NCBI RefSeq assembly: GCF_008360935.1
Contig: NZ_SRXO01000003.1
Location: 310,001-374,000 of the forward strand
From: Siccirubricoccus phaeus
GTDB lineage: Bacteria > Pseudomonadota > Alphaproteobacteria > Acetobacterales > Acetobacteraceae
DNA length: 64,000 bases
Direction: 5' to 3'
The notes under the pieces were generated by a model. The model saw only the letters and a program-made list of their open reading frames with translations. It searched no databases and was not told the DNA's origin. Numbering within the stretch: position 1 is the first letter of the stretch; the number at the start of each line of letters is the position of its first letter. Position numbers and translations under genes: made by a program. Positions 19,148 through 28,790 of this stretch are shown piece after piece.

Positions 19148-19229
19148 CGCCGCCGCCTCCCTGCCTTGTGGCAGGCGCGGGCGGCGATCCGCCCGCGCCC
19201 GTGATGGTCCGGTTCCCCGCGCCCCTCGC

Positions 19230-20015
19230 TCAGCGGAAGGGCGAGAAGTCCGGCTTGCGCTTCTCGACGAAGGCGCGCTTGCCTTCCATCGCTTCCTCGG
19301 TGTGGCCGAAGCCGTCGAGCGCGGCCATCGCCATCTTGGTGGTGCCGTAGGCATGGGCCGAATCGGCGTTGAAGGAATACTTCAGGAACTTGATGGCGGT
19401 CGGGCTCAGCGCCGCGATCTCCGCCGCCCAGCCCTTGGCCTCGGTCATCAGCTGGGCCTGCGGCACGATCTTGTTGACGAGGCCCATCTCCTTCGCTTCC
19501 TCCGCCGTGTACTGGCGGCAGAGGAACCAGATCTCGCGCGCCTTCTTCTCGCCGACGATGCGCGTCAGCAGCGCCGTGCCCCAGCCGGCGTCGAAGGAGC
19601 CGACGCGTGGCCCGGCCTGGCCGAAGCGGGCATTGTCGGATGCGATGGTCAGGTCGCACAGCACATGCAGCACATGGCCGCCGCCGATGGCGAAGCCGTT
19701 CACCGCCGCGATCACCGGCTTGGGGATGTCGCGGATGGTGTTCTGCAGCGTCTCGACCTCCCACAGCCCGTTGGCGCTGGTGCCGTAGCCGCCGGTCTCG
19801 ACGTATTCCTTCTGGTCGCCGCCGGTGCAGAAGGCCTTGCTGCCCGCGCCGGTCAGGATCACGCAGGCGACCTTCTGGTCCACCCAGGCGCGCTGGAGGG
19901 CGTTGATGAGTTCCTCCACCGTGCGGCCGCGGAAGGAATTGTAGCGGTCGGGCCGGTTGATGGTGATGATCGCCGTGGAATCCTCCACGGCATAGAGGAT
20001 GTCGGTGTAGTCCAT
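19230..20015 (-). CDS. badI: 2-Ketocyclohexanecarboxyl-CoA hydrolase
   Basis: A 261-residue crotonase-fold enzyme that opens the ring of 2-ketocyclohexanecarboxyl-CoA to give pimeloyl-CoA. It matches BadI closely in remembered landmarks: RPDRYNSFRG, AFCTGGDQKEY, IRDIPKPVIAAVNG, GGGHVLHVLCDLTI, FGQAGPRVGSFDAGWGT and VGEKKAREIWF. Both glutamates of classical hydratases are absent and an Asp/Gly-rich stretch replaces them, as expected for this ring hydrolase. The ATG (MDYTDILY) has AGGAGAAC upstream; the frame runs further upstream only as antisense of badH. The next gene upstream is badH, so the two steps are adjacent as in the Rhodopseudomonas benzoate cluster. Confidence 0.88.
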   Translation of the reverse strand: MDYTDILYAVEDSTAIITINRPDRYNSFRGRTVEELINALQRAWVDQKVACVILTGAGSKAFCTGGDQKEYVETGGYGTSANGLWEVETLQNTIRDIPKPVIAAVNGFAIGGGHVLHVLCDLTIASDNARFGQAGPRVGSFDAGWGTALLTRIVGEKKAREIWFLCRQYTAEEAKEMGLVNKIVPQAQLMTEAKGWAAEIAALSPTAIKFLKYSFNADSAHAYGTTKMAMAALDGFGHTEEAMEGKRAFVEKRKPDFSPFR

Positions 20016-20077
20016 CGGTGTGTTCTCCTGGAGATGGGCGAGAAGGGAAGGCGCGGGGCGCGGCGGCCCCGCACCCG

Positions 20078-20821
20078 TCACGACATGGTCAGCCCGCCCG
20101 AGACGCTGAGCGTCTGGCCGGTGATGTAGCGCGAGCGGTCGGAGGCGAAGAACAGGATCGCGTCGGCGATCTCCTCGGGCTTCGCCACGCGCTTGAGCGG
20201 GATGGCTCGGGCCAGCGCCTCGCGCATCCGCTCGGGCTGGGCGGCGAAGAGCGGCGTGTCGGTCGGCCCCGGGCAGACCACGTTGCAGGTGATCTCGTGG
20301 CGCGCCATCTCGCGCGCCAGCGACTTGGTGAAGGCGATGACGCCGCCCTTGGCGCCGGCATAGACCGTCTCGCCCATGCTGCCGACGCGCCCGGCGTCGC
20401 TCGCCACCGTCACCACCCTGCCGCCGCCGCCTTCCATCATCGGGTCGAGGAAGGCGCGCACGAAGCGCACGCAGCCGAGGTAGTTGATCTGCACGATCTG
20501 TTCCCAGAACTCGGGCGGATTCTTCACGAAGGGCTCGATGCGGTCCCACCCGGCGGTGCTGATCACCGCATCGGCGCGCTTGACCTTCGCATGCACCGCG
20601 GCGGCGAAGGCGGCGACCGCCTCGGGCTTGGTGACGTCGAGCGGCAGCGCCTCGGCCTGGCCGCCGGCGGCGGCGATGCGCGCGGCGGTCTCGCGCCCGC
20701 CATCGAGGTTGAGGTCGCCGATGAAGACGCGCGCGCCGGCCTGCGCCAGCGCCAGGCAGGTGGCGCGCCCGATGCCGGAGGCGCCGCCGCTCACCACGGC
20801 GACCTTGTCGTTGAGTTTCAT
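20078..20821 (-). CDS. badH: 2-Hydroxycyclohexanecarboxyl-CoA dehydrogenase (SDR)
   Basis: A 247-residue short-chain dehydrogenase expected to oxidise 2-hydroxycyclohexanecarboxyl-CoA to the 2-keto compound with NAD+. The Rossmann motif is GGASGIG (about residues 12-18), the active site is YAGAKGG, and the BadH-like stretch CPGPTDTPLF follows. RBS TAGGAG precedes the ATG. It lies between badI (62 bases downstream) and the hydratase gene (9 bases upstream). Generic SDR genes are common; the specific call depends on its neighbours and on the CPGPTDTPLF segment. Confidence 0.83.
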   Translation of the reverse strand: MKLNDKVAVVSGGASGIGRATCLALAQAGARVFIGDLNLDGGRETAARIAAAGGQAEALPLDVTKPEAVAAFAAAVHAKVKRADAVISTAGWDRIEPFVKNPPEFWEQIVQINYLGCVRFVRAFLDPMMEGGGGRVVTVASDAGRVGSMGETVYAGAKGGVIAFTKSLAREMARHEITCNVVCPGPTDTPLFAAQPERMREALARAIPLKRVAKPEEIADAILFFASDRSRYITGQTLSVSGGLTMS

Positions 20822-20830
20822 CTCTCGCTC

Positions 20831-21592
20831 CTACTTTCGTCTGCTTTCGAGGAAGGCCGAGACGCGCTTGCGCGCCTCCTCCGTGGTCATCAGCCGCCGC
20901 GTCGCGTCGTGCTCCATCGCGTAGCCGTCCGGGGCGCGGTCGGTCGAGGCGCGGATGCACGCCTTGCAGGCGGCCAGCGCCGGCCCCGCGAGGCCGGCCA
21001 CCTGGTCGGCCAGCGCGCGCGCGCGCGCCGGCAATTCGGCGCCCGGCACCGCCCACTGGACGATGCCAAGGCGCTCGGCGGTGGCGCCGTCCACCGCCTC
21101 GGCGGCGAGGATGATGCGCGCCGCGACGCCCGGCCCGCACAGCCGGGTCAGCCGCTGCGTGCCGCCGGCGCCGGGGATCAGGCCGATGCCGGCTTCCGGC
21201 AGCCCGATCCGCGCCTCCTGCGCGGCGATCCGCAGGTCGCACGACAGCGCCAGTTCCAGCCCGCCGCCGAGCGCCGGGCCGTTGATCTCGGCGATGGTGA
21301 CGAGCGGCAGCCGCTCGATACGGTCATAGAGGTGATGGAAGGCGGCGACATGGCGCAGCATGTCGCGCACCCCATCCTCGGCGCCGAACCGCCCGCCGAT
21401 CTCCTTGAGATCGGCGCCGGCCGAGAAGAACCGCAGCGCGCTGCGGATGTGCAGCGCGCGCGGCAGGCCCTCGCGCTCGATCCCGTCGAGCACGCGGTTG
21501 AAGCCGGCGAGGAACTCCTCGCTGATGGCATTGGCGGGCGCGCGGTTCATCGTCACCACGACGACGCCTTCGCGCCGCTCGACCTCGAACAT
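20831..21592 (-). CDS. Enoyl-CoA hydratase, likely cyclohex-1-ene-carboxyl-CoA hydratase role
   Basis: A 253-residue true crotonase: both catalytic glutamates are present (GGGLELALSCD and LPEAGIGLIPGAGGTQRL). By position before badH and badI it would hydrate cyclohex-1-ene-carboxyl-CoA, the BadK role. Its N-terminal half (APANAISEEFL, LPRALHIRS) is unlike the Rhodopseudomonas BadK I recall, so I give no symbol; it may have been recruited from another hydratase. [13 protein letters not shown] precedes the ATG, and the gap to badH is 9 bases. Confidence 0.78.
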   Translation of the reverse strand: MFEVERREGVVVVTMNRAPANAISEEFLAGFNRVLDGIEREGLPRALHIRSALRFFSAGADLKEIGGRFGAEDGVRDMLRHVAAFHHLYDRIERLPLVTIAEINGPALGGGLELALSCDLRIAAQEARIGLPEAGIGLIPGAGGTQRLTRLCGPGVAARIILAAEAVDGATAERLGIVQWAVPGAELPARARALADQVAGLAGPALAACKACIRASTDRAPDGYAMEHDATRRLMTTEEARKRVSAFLESRRK

Positions 21593-21623
21593 CCTGATTC
21601 CTTCCTTCCCTTCTGCGGGCGCC

Positions 21624-22826
21624 TCAGCCCATCCGGCAGGCCGCCGATGGCGGCGGCGTCGCCTCGGCGGCCGGCACCGTCATCTCGATCGCGCGGTGCA
21701 CGCGCCCGCCGTCGCGCACCACGCGGCCCATCAGGTTCGGCATCACCAGCTGGTGGTCCTCGGCGCGCATCCGCACCATGCCGAAGGGCGATTCGAACTC
21801 CAGGCCGTTCATCGCCTGCGCCACCTTGTCCGCATCGGTGCTGCCGGCCTTGCGGACGCCCTCGAAGATCAGGCGCATGCCGGTATAGGTCTCGGCCTCG
21901 TATTCGCCGGGGTCCTGGTTGAAGCGGCGGCGCCAGGCCTCGACGAAGCGGCGGTTCTGCGGCGTGTCGAGGGAGGCGTCGTAGTTGATGACGCCATAGG
22001 AGCCGACCACGTCCTCGCCCGCCGCGCGCAGCGTCGTCGGCACGATATAGGCGTGCCCGACGATCGTCAGCTCCGCCGCCAGGCCGAACTGCCGCGCCTG
22101 CTTGGCGAAGTTGATCGCGTCCCCGCCCGAGAGCACCACCCACACCCCCTGCAGCCCGGCCGCCTTGAGCTGCGAGATGTAGGGCGCGTAGTCGCGGGTG
22201 CCGAGCGGCGGGAAGACGCTGAGCGCGACCTCCTTGCCGGTTTCCTGCGCCGCGCGGGTGAAGCCGGCCGCCGAATCGCGGCCCCAGACGTAGTCCGCCG
22301 CGCAGATGCCCCATTTGCGTTCCGGCCGGCCGCGCAGCCACGGCCCCACCACCATCAGGTCCATCGCATCCGAATGGTTGGCGCGGAACAGCCGCCGCCC
22401 GCAGGCTTCGCCCGTCAGCCGGTCGGCCTTGTTGACCGTCGAGACGTAGAGCGCGTTCCACCGATCGAGCTGGCCCGCGATGGCAAGCCCGCTCGCCGAG
22501 GAGATGGCGCCGATCAGCAGCCCGTGGCCGCCCAGCGCGAGGCGCTCGGCGGCGCGGCGCGCGGCGTCGGGGTTGCTCTGCTCGTCGCCAATGCGGAACT
22601 CCACCTGGCGGCCGTCGATGCCGCCGGCGGCATTGGCCTCATCCACCGCGAACTGCACGCCGCGGATCACCTCCTCGCCCAGCACGGCATAGGCGCCGGT
22701 CTGCGAGGTGGGCACGCCGACGCGGATCGGCTCGCGCCGCGCCTGGGCGCGCGCCGCCCCGGCAAGCCCGGCGGCGGAAGCGCCGAAGGCGGTGGCGCCG
22801 ATGATCGCTTCTCTCCTGCTTCGCAT
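21624..22826 (-). CDS. ABC transporter periplasmic binding protein (LivK-like)
   Basis: A 400-residue type I periplasmic binding protein of the branched-chain amino acid/amide/aromatic acid family. The leader SRREAIIGATAFGASAAG ends near ARAQA; an RR pair suggests Tat export. The mature region begins EPIRVGVPTSQTGAYAVLGEEV, typical of this class. The ATG chosen has a strong AGGAGGAA; an earlier ATG 75 bases upstream is poorer. It follows the four other ABC genes, completing a five-gene importer whose neighbours degrade cyclohexanecarboxylate-type acids. The ligand is therefore likely an aromatic or alicyclic acid, by context only. Confidence 0.87.
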   Translation of the reverse strand: MRSRREAIIGATAFGASAAGLAGAARAQARREPIRVGVPTSQTGAYAVLGEEVIRGVQFAVDEANAAGGIDGRQVEFRIGDEQSNPDAARRAAERLALGGHGLLIGAISSASGLAIAGQLDRWNALYVSTVNKADRLTGEACGRRLFRANHSDAMDLMVVGPWLRGRPERKWGICAADYVWGRDSAAGFTRAAQETGKEVALSVFPPLGTRDYAPYISQLKAAGLQGVWVVLSGGDAINFAKQARQFGLAAELTIVGHAYIVPTTLRAAGEDVVGSYGVINYDASLDTPQNRRFVEAWRRRFNQDPGEYEAETYTGMRLIFEGVRKAGSTDADKVAQAMNGLEFESPFGMVRMRAEDHQLVMPNLMGRVVRDGGRVHRAIEMTVPAAEATPPPSAACRMG

Positions 22827-22854
22827 GACGTTCCTCCTGTTCCCTTGGTTGACG

Positions 22855-23549
22855 CTAGACGCCCAGATGCTCGTGCAACACCGCCTCGTCGAGGCCGGCA
22901 ACCGGCCCCGAGGCGACGATCCTGCCCTTCGCCATCGCGTGGAACTGCCGCGCGGCGCGGCGGATCAGCCCCAGATGCTGCTCGATCAGCAGCAGCGCCG
23001 TGCCTTCGCGCGTCGCCAGGCGGTCGAGCGCCTCGCCGAGCTCGTCCACCACCACCGGCGCCAGCCCCTCGCTCGGCTCATCGAGGATGAGCAGGTCCGG
23101 ATTGGCCATCAGCGCGCGCCCGATGGCGAGCATCTGCTGCTGCCCGCCCGACAGCGCGGTGCCCGGCGTCGCCGCGCGCTCGGCGAGGATGGGGAACATC
23201 GCGCAGACCGAGGCGAGCGTCCATGGCCCCGGCCGCCGCACCGCGGCGCCGAGCAGGAGGTTCTCGCGCACCGTCAGGTTGGGCAGGATGCGCCGGCCCT
23301 GCACCACCACCGCGATGCCCGCCCGCGCCGCCCGGTAGGGCCGCAGCGGCAGCGTCTGCGCCGCCCCGTGGAAGCGCACCGCGCCCGCCCGCACCCGCGC
23401 CAGCCCGAGCACGGCATTGACCGTGGTGGTCTTGCCCACGCCGTTGCGCCCGACCAGCGCCACGCGCTCCCCCTCGGCCACCGCCAGGCTGACGCCGTGC
23501 AGGATATGCGCCTCGCCGTAGAAGGCGTGCACGCCGTCGAGTTCGAGGA

Positions 23550-23553
<4 letters not shown>
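22855..23553 (-). CDS. livF: ABC transporter ATP-binding protein (LivF-like)
   Basis: A 232-residue cytoplasmic ATPase with Walker A GRNGVGKTT, signature LSGGQQQML, Walker B LLILDEPSEGL and a switch His region (LLIEQHLGL). Its length and the VLHEHLGV C terminus are typical of the LivF subunit of hydrophobic/branched amino acid-type importers. The ATG overlaps the stop of the LivG-like gene by four bases (ATGA), indicating translational coupling. It acts with the LivG-like ATPase and the two permeases in the same operon. Confidence 0.92.
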
Positions 23554-24256
<703 letters not shown>

Positions 24257-24260
<4 letters not shown>

Positions 24261-25219
24261 GCCTCGGCCCCGTGCCGCCGGCGCAGCCGCCGCGGCAGGC
24301 CCGACAGCCCGTCCGGCAGGAACACCATGACCAGCACCAGCAGGATGCCAAGCAGGCCGAGCCAGCGCTCGGTCACCTCGACCAGCTGCTCGCGCAGCAG
24401 GAAATAGACCGCCGCGCCGGCGAGCGGCCCCCATACCGTGCGCGTGCCGCCGAGCAGCGCCATGATCAGCGCCGAGCCCGAGACGCTCCAATGCACCGTC
24501 TCAGGGGAGACGAAGCCGTTGTAGAGCACGTAGAGCACGCCGCCCGCCGCGGCGATGCCGCCCGACAGCGCGAACACCGCCGCGCGCGGCAGCACCGTGC
24601 CATAGCCGAGGAAGCGGGCGCGTTCCTCGTTCTCGCGGATCGCCTCGGTCAGCAGGCCGAAGCGGCTGCGCGCGAGCAGCGCGGCGAGCGCGGCCAGCGC
24701 CACCATCGCCAGCCAGGCGATGAGGAACATTCCCTCGGCCCGCTGGAAGGTGGCGGCGGGCAGGCCGAAGATCTCGCGCGGCAGGGCCACGGTCAGCCCG
24801 TCGGCGCCGCCGGTCACGCCGCGCGCCTTGTTCGCCGCCTCGAAGCAGGCCTGGCCGAGGGCGAGCGTCAGCATGGCGAAGGCGATGCCGTGCACCCGCA
24901 CGACGATCAGCCCGAGGCCGAAGCAGACCGCCGCCACCGCCAGCACGGCCAGCGGCAGCGCCGCTTCCGCCGGCAGCAGCCCGGGCGCGCCGAGGCCGAT
25001 GCCGGCGAGATAGGCGCCGGCGCCGAACATCGCCGCATGGCCGAAGCTGACCATGCCGTTCTGCCGCGCCAGCACGCCGACGGACAGCGCGAGGATGGCG
25101 TAGATGCAGGCCTGCGCCAGCAGCGAGAGCAGCACGCCCGGCGGCACCAGCGCCGCGATCGCCGGCCCCGCCGCCGCTGCCGCCAGCGCCCCGGCGGCGA
25201 TCCGCCCTGCCCCGCTCAC
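24257..25219 (-). CDS. livM: ABC transporter permease (LivM-like)
   Basis: A 320-residue polytopic inner-membrane permease with about eight to ten hydrophobic segments and the family motif FGHAAMFGAGAYLAG (about residues 54-68). The start is GTG (VSGAGRI), overlapping the livH stop as GTGA, so livH and livM are translationally coupled. The frame stays open far upstream, but only as another frame over livH. The C terminus ends in a basic tail (RRLRRRHG). It forms the membrane pathway together with the LivH-like permease. Confidence 0.88.
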
Positions 25220-26064
25220 AGCCGCTTCCCCGCCAGCCCGGTCGGCCGCCACAGCAGCACCGCCGCCATGGTCAGGAACGGGATCAGCGCCGCGATGTCG
25301 GGCAGCAGCACCGCGCCCAGCACCTGCACCTGGCCGAGCAGCAGCGCCGCCAGCGCCGCGCCGCCCAGGCTGCCCAGCCCGCCCACCACTACCACCACGA
25401 AGCAATCCACCAGGATCTGCCCGCCCATCGCCGGGGACAGCGACAGGAACGGCGCGGCGATCACCCCCGACACCCCGGCCAGCGCGGCGCCGAGCGCGGT
25501 GACCAGCATCGCCACCGCGTCGGTGTTCACCCCCTGCACGGCGGTGATCGCCGGATCGAGGCTCGCGGCGCGGACGAACAGCCCGGCGCGGGAACGGTGC
25601 AGCCAGGCCAGCAGCGCGGCGGTCAGCGCCGCCGCCATGGCGATCACCGCCAGGCGATAGACCGGGAAGGCGTCGCCGCCCAGCGCGACGGAACCCGCCA
25701 GCAGCGCCGGCGCATCCATCGAGCGGCCCTCGGTGCCCCAGATCCACTGCACCGCATCCTCGATCACCAGCAGCAGGCCGAAGGTGACGATCACCGTCAC
25801 CAGCGGGTCGCGGTCCTGCAAGGCGCGGAACACCAGCCGGTCGAGCACTGCGCCGAACAGCGCCAGCACCACCGCGCTCGCCGCCAGCCCGGCCCAGAAG
25901 CCGCCCGCCTGCGCCGCCGTGTAGCCGGCATAGGCGCCGAGCATGTAGAAGGCGCCATGGCCGAAATTGACCACGCGCCGCAGCCCGTAGATCAGCGCCA
26001 GCCCCGCCGCCAGCACCAGCAGCAGGCTGCCATAGACGAGGCCGTTGAGGATCTGGATGGTCAC
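25216..26064 (-). CDS. livH: ABC transporter permease (LivH-like)
   Basis: A 282-residue permease starting MTIQILNGLVYGSLLLVLA, a typical LivH opening, with about eight membrane segments and the FGHGAFYMLGAYAG loop near residue 35. The start codon is GTG and overlaps the tetR stop by four bases (GTGA), so the regulator and transporter are made from one message. Its partners are the LivM-like permease and two ATPases directly downstream. Confidence 0.9.
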   Translation of the reverse strand: MTIQILNGLVYGSLLLVLAAGLALIYGLRRVVNFGHGAFYMLGAYAGYTAAQAGGFWAGLAASAVVLALFGAVLDRLVFRALQDRDPLVTVIVTFGLLLVIEDAVQWIWGTEGRSMDAPALLAGSVALGGDAFPVYRLAVIAMAAALTAALLAWLHRSRAGLFVRAASLDPAITAVQGVNTDAVAMLVTALGAALAGVSGVIAAPFLSLSPAMGGQILVDCFVVVVVGGLGSLGGAALAALLLGQVQVLGAVLLPDIAALIPFLTMAAVLLWRPTGLAGKRL

Positions 26065-26789
26065 CGCGCCGCCTCCGCCCGCCGTTGCGCGCCGAGCGGC
26101 GTGAGCAGCGCGCCGAGCAGCATCTCAAGGCTGTCGGCGATGTAGTCGTCGATCGTCATCCGCCCCGCCAGCCGCCAGGTCTTGAGCGCCCATCCATGCG
26201 CCATCATCACCACGCGATAGGCGGTCAGCTCGGCATCCACCGGCCGGAACAGCCCCTGCGCGATGCCGTCGCTGATGCAGTCGGCGATCAGCGCATTCGT
26301 CTCGACCTCGCGCCGCTTGATGTGCTCGCGCAACGAGCGGCGCAGCGAACGCGATTCCTGATAGGCGAGCAGGGTCGCCTCGGGCCTTTCGGCGACGATC
26401 CGGCAATAGGTATCCACCGCGGCGGCGAAGCGCGCGAGCGGATCGCGCAACCCGGCGAGCGCCGCCGGGATACTGCTGGCATAGGCATCAAGCAGGCTGT
26501 CGAGGACCAGGAGCAGGAGTTCCTCCTTGTCCTCGACATAGTTGTAGATGAGCCCGGGGCTGACGCCGACGCGAAGGGCGATGTCGCGCATCGTCGCCGC
26601 GTGATAGCCGCGGCGCGCGAACAATTCGCCCGCCGCCTTGGTGATCTGGGCCCGGCGCTCGGCGGTCAGCCTGGCCGCGGCGGGCTGGCCGCCGCCGGCC
26701 GCGCGCGCCGACACGGGGGCACCGCGTCCCGCGCTCACCGACCGGCTCCGCGTGCGCCGGTGTCCCGCCGGGGCGCCATGCCGCGGCAC
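26061..26789 (-). CDS. TetR-family transcriptional regulator
   Basis: About 242 residues, with an N-terminal TetR DNA-binding domain: ITKAAGELFARRGYHAATM then the recognition helix region VGVSPGLIYNYVEDKEEL. The C-terminal ligand domain is unassigned. The start is uncertain: the GTG at 26789 has only a weak GGCGGA, and GTG codons at 26738 or later would still keep the HTH, which begins about 40 residues in. It is first in the transporter/alicyclic-acid operon and overlaps livH. A 26-bp perfect palindrome lies 4 bases upstream of the GTG and is an obvious candidate operator for autoregulation. The effector could be the imported acid or its CoA ester. Confidence 0.87.
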   Translation of the reverse strand: MPRHGAPAGHRRTRSRSVSAGRGAPVSARAAGGGQPAAARLTAERRAQITKAAGELFARRGYHAATMRDIALRVGVSPGLIYNYVEDKEELLLLVLDSLLDAYASSIPAALAGLRDPLARFAAAVDTYCRIVAERPEATLLAYQESRSLRRSLREHIKRREVETNALIADCISDGIAQGLFRPVDAELTAYRVVMMAHGWALKTWRLAGRMTIDDYIADSLEMLLGALLTPLGAQRRAEAAR

Positions 26790-26792
26790 TTC

Positions 26793-26818
26793 CGCCCGCC
26801 CGCCCGGGCGGGCGGGCG
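26793..26818. promoter_or_regulatory. 26-bp perfect GC palindrome between the Nudix and tetR genes
   Basis: The half-site CGCCCGCCCGCCC is followed immediately by its exact complement, with no spacer. It stands in the 66-base gap between the Nudix gene stop and the tetR start. It could be a TetR operator, or a hairpin ending the Nudix transcript. The repeat is built from the unit CGCC, so simple-sequence origin is possible. Confidence 0.5.
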
Positions 26819-26855
26819 CCCTTCGATGGAAGGTCCGATCATCGCCGCGCGCCGG

Positions 26856-27665
26856 TCAACGCGGCGGCGCCCCGCCCGAGGCCGGCATGTCGTGGGCGAG
26901 GAAGATCTCGCCGCCATAGCCGGCGGCGAGCGGGATGCGGAGTTCGCGCCCGCCGGGGACGGCGCGCACGAATTCCGGCTCGACGGTGATGACGGGCGCG
27001 CTGCGCGCGGCGCCGATCGAGGCTTCGGCGGTGGTCTCGCGCGCCAGCTTCATCAGGTTGATGCGGGTCGGGAATATCATCTTGCGGCGCCCGTTGGCGG
27101 CATCGTCCAGCGCGTCGGCCGGCCGGATCCAGACGGAATCGACCGCCTCCCCGCCGTCATGCAGGGCGAGATGGTCCTCCGGCGCGACGGTTAGGAAGAA
27201 ATGCGTGTCGAAGCGCTTGGGCTGGGTGCGCGGCGTGATCCAATGCGCGAAATGCACCAGCAGGTCGGTCGCCGGCACCAGGTCCTCGGCGGCGAGGATA
27301 TCGGCGAAGGCGGCCTCGCGGCGGCACAGCGCGGCGCGCGGCGCCTCCAGCCGCTGCACCACCTCGGCGCCGACCAGCCCCTGCTCGCCGCGCCGCCGGG
27401 CCAGCAGCACGCCGCATTCCTCGAAGGTTTCGCGCACCGCCGCGACGTGGATGGGCGTGGCGTGCGAAGCACCGCCGAGGGCCTCGGCGATCGCGGCATC
27501 GTCCGGATCGACGCGGCCGCCGGGAAACACCAGCGCGCCCGAGGCGAAGTCGATCTCATGGTGGCGGACCACCATGAACACCTCCATGCCCTGCGGGCGG
27601 TCGCGCAACAGCAGCACGGTGGCGGCGGCGCGGGCGGAAACCGGGGAAGCGGGGCTGGCGGACAT
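26856..27665 (-). CDS. Nudix hydrolase, NUDT19-like (CoA diphosphatase type)
   Basis: A 269-residue Nudix protein. The motif is split: the Gly-rich part is ALVFPGGRVDPDD, then a stretch of about 25 residues, then the metal-binding part VRETFEECGVLL. This interrupted Nudix box is the pattern of the NUDT19/RP2 group, which hydrolyses CoA and acyl-CoA to phosphopantetheine compounds. The ATG chosen starts MSASPASP; a GTG 45 bases upstream would add a Pro-rich tail. It is downstream of pantothenate kinase on the same strand, so one gene makes CoA and the next may degrade it. The CoA role is inference from the family; the Nudix fold is clear. Confidence 0.75.
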   Translation of the reverse strand: MSASPASPVSARAAATVLLLRDRPQGMEVFMVVRHHEIDFASGALVFPGGRVDPDDAAIAEALGGASHATPIHVAAVRETFEECGVLLARRRGEQGLVGAEVVQRLEAPRAALCRREAAFADILAAEDLVPATDLLVHFAHWITPRTQPKRFDTHFFLTVAPEDHLALHDGGEAVDSVWIRPADALDDAANGRRKMIFPTRINLMKLARETTAEASIGAARSAPVITVEPEFVRAVPGGRELRIPLAAGYGGEIFLAHDMPASGGAPPR

Positions 27666-27749
27666 GGGCAGGGGAGCCTCGGGCGGCGTGCAGGCAGGGG
27701 CCGGCTGCACAGGCGGCGTGGGGCGCCATCGCGGCGCGGGGAGGCGTGG

Positions 27750-28715
27750 TCAGTGGCGGCGCAGCAGCACCTCCCCCACGGCATGGTCGCTGCGCTTGGA
27801 CAGCACGAGGCGCGCGCGCTCGCGCGTCGGCGCGACATTGCGGCGGAGGTTGACGAGGTTGACGCGCCGCCAGATGTCGCGCGCCATCGTCTCCGCCTCC
27901 GCGCGCGGCAGGTCGCGGTAGCGGTGGAAATAGGAGGCCGGGTCGCGGAAGGCGGTGCGCTGAAGCAGCAGGAAGCGCTCAAGGTACCAGGCCTCGATGT
28001 CGGCCGTCTCGGCATCGACGTAGATCGAGAAGTCGAAGAAGTCCGAGGCGACGACCGCGGCGGCGGTGGTCTGCAGCACGTTCAGCCCCTCGAAGATCAG
28101 GATATCGGGCCGGCGCACCGCCTGGTGCTCGCCGGGCACGATGTCGTAGGCGAGGTGCGAATAGACCGGCGCCTGCACCTCGAGCCCCGACTTCGCATCG
28201 GCGAGGAAGCGGATCATCCGGCGCTGGTCGTAGCTTTCGGGAAAGCCCTTGCGATGCATCAGCCCGCGCTGTTCCAGCACCCGGTTCGGATGCAGGAAGC
28301 CGTCGGTGGTCACCAGATCCACCCGCGGATGGTCGGGCCAGCGCGCCAGCAGGAAGCGCAGCGTGCGCGCCAGCGTGCTCTTGCCCACGGCGACGCTGCC
28401 GGCGATGGCGACGATGAACGGCCGGCGTTCCGCCGCGCGGCCGAGGAAGGCGGCCTTGTCCGCCGCCAGCCGCCGCGCCGCCGCCACCTCGAGGTTGATG
28501 AGGCAAGCGAGCGGGGTCAGCGTCTCGGTCACCTCGGCGAAGGAGACCGGCTCGCTCAAGCCGCACAGCGCGGCGTACTCGGCTTGCGTCAGGGCGGGCG
28601 GCGTGCCGGCTGCGAGCGCGGCCCAGTCGCGCCGCGTGAAATGTTCCCATTCCTGCGGGCGGGGTTTCGCGCAGGACGCGCCGCGCGCCGAGGCGAGCAT
28701 GACCAGCCGCGGCAT
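27750..28715 (-). CDS. coaA: Type I pantothenate kinase
   Basis: A 321-residue bacterial type I (P-loop) pantothenate kinase, first and usually rate-limiting enzyme of CoA synthesis. Walker A is GSVAVGKST (about residue 105), then [34 protein letters not shown] and IFEGLNVLQ, all classic CoaA landmarks. Length is normal. It is normally a housekeeping gene; here it is placed among acyl-CoA catabolic genes, next to a CoA-diphosphatase-like Nudix gene. CoaA of this type is feedback-inhibited by CoA. The start is the first ATG (MPRLVML); a second ATG five codons in is possible. Confidence 0.93.
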   Translation of the reverse strand: MPRLVMLASARGASCAKPRPQEWEHFTRRDWAALAAGTPPALTQAEYAALCGLSEPVSFAEVTETLTPLACLINLEVAAARRLAADKAAFLGRAAERRPFIVAIAGSVAVGKSTLARTLRFLLARWPDHPRVDLVTTDGFLHPNRVLEQRGLMHRKGFPESYDQRRMIRFLADAKSGLEVQAPVYSHLAYDIVPGEHQAVRRPDILIFEGLNVLQTTAAAVVASDFFDFSIYVDAETADIEAWYLERFLLLQRTAFRDPASYFHRYRDLPRAEAETMARDIWRRVNLVNLRRNVAPTRERARLVLSKRSDHAVGEVLLRRH

Positions 28716-28790
28716 CAGCCGCCATGCTCCGCGGTGCGGGGAGGCGAGGGAACCACCGGAAAGGCAGCGCGGTCCATGGCGGGCCCGGCC

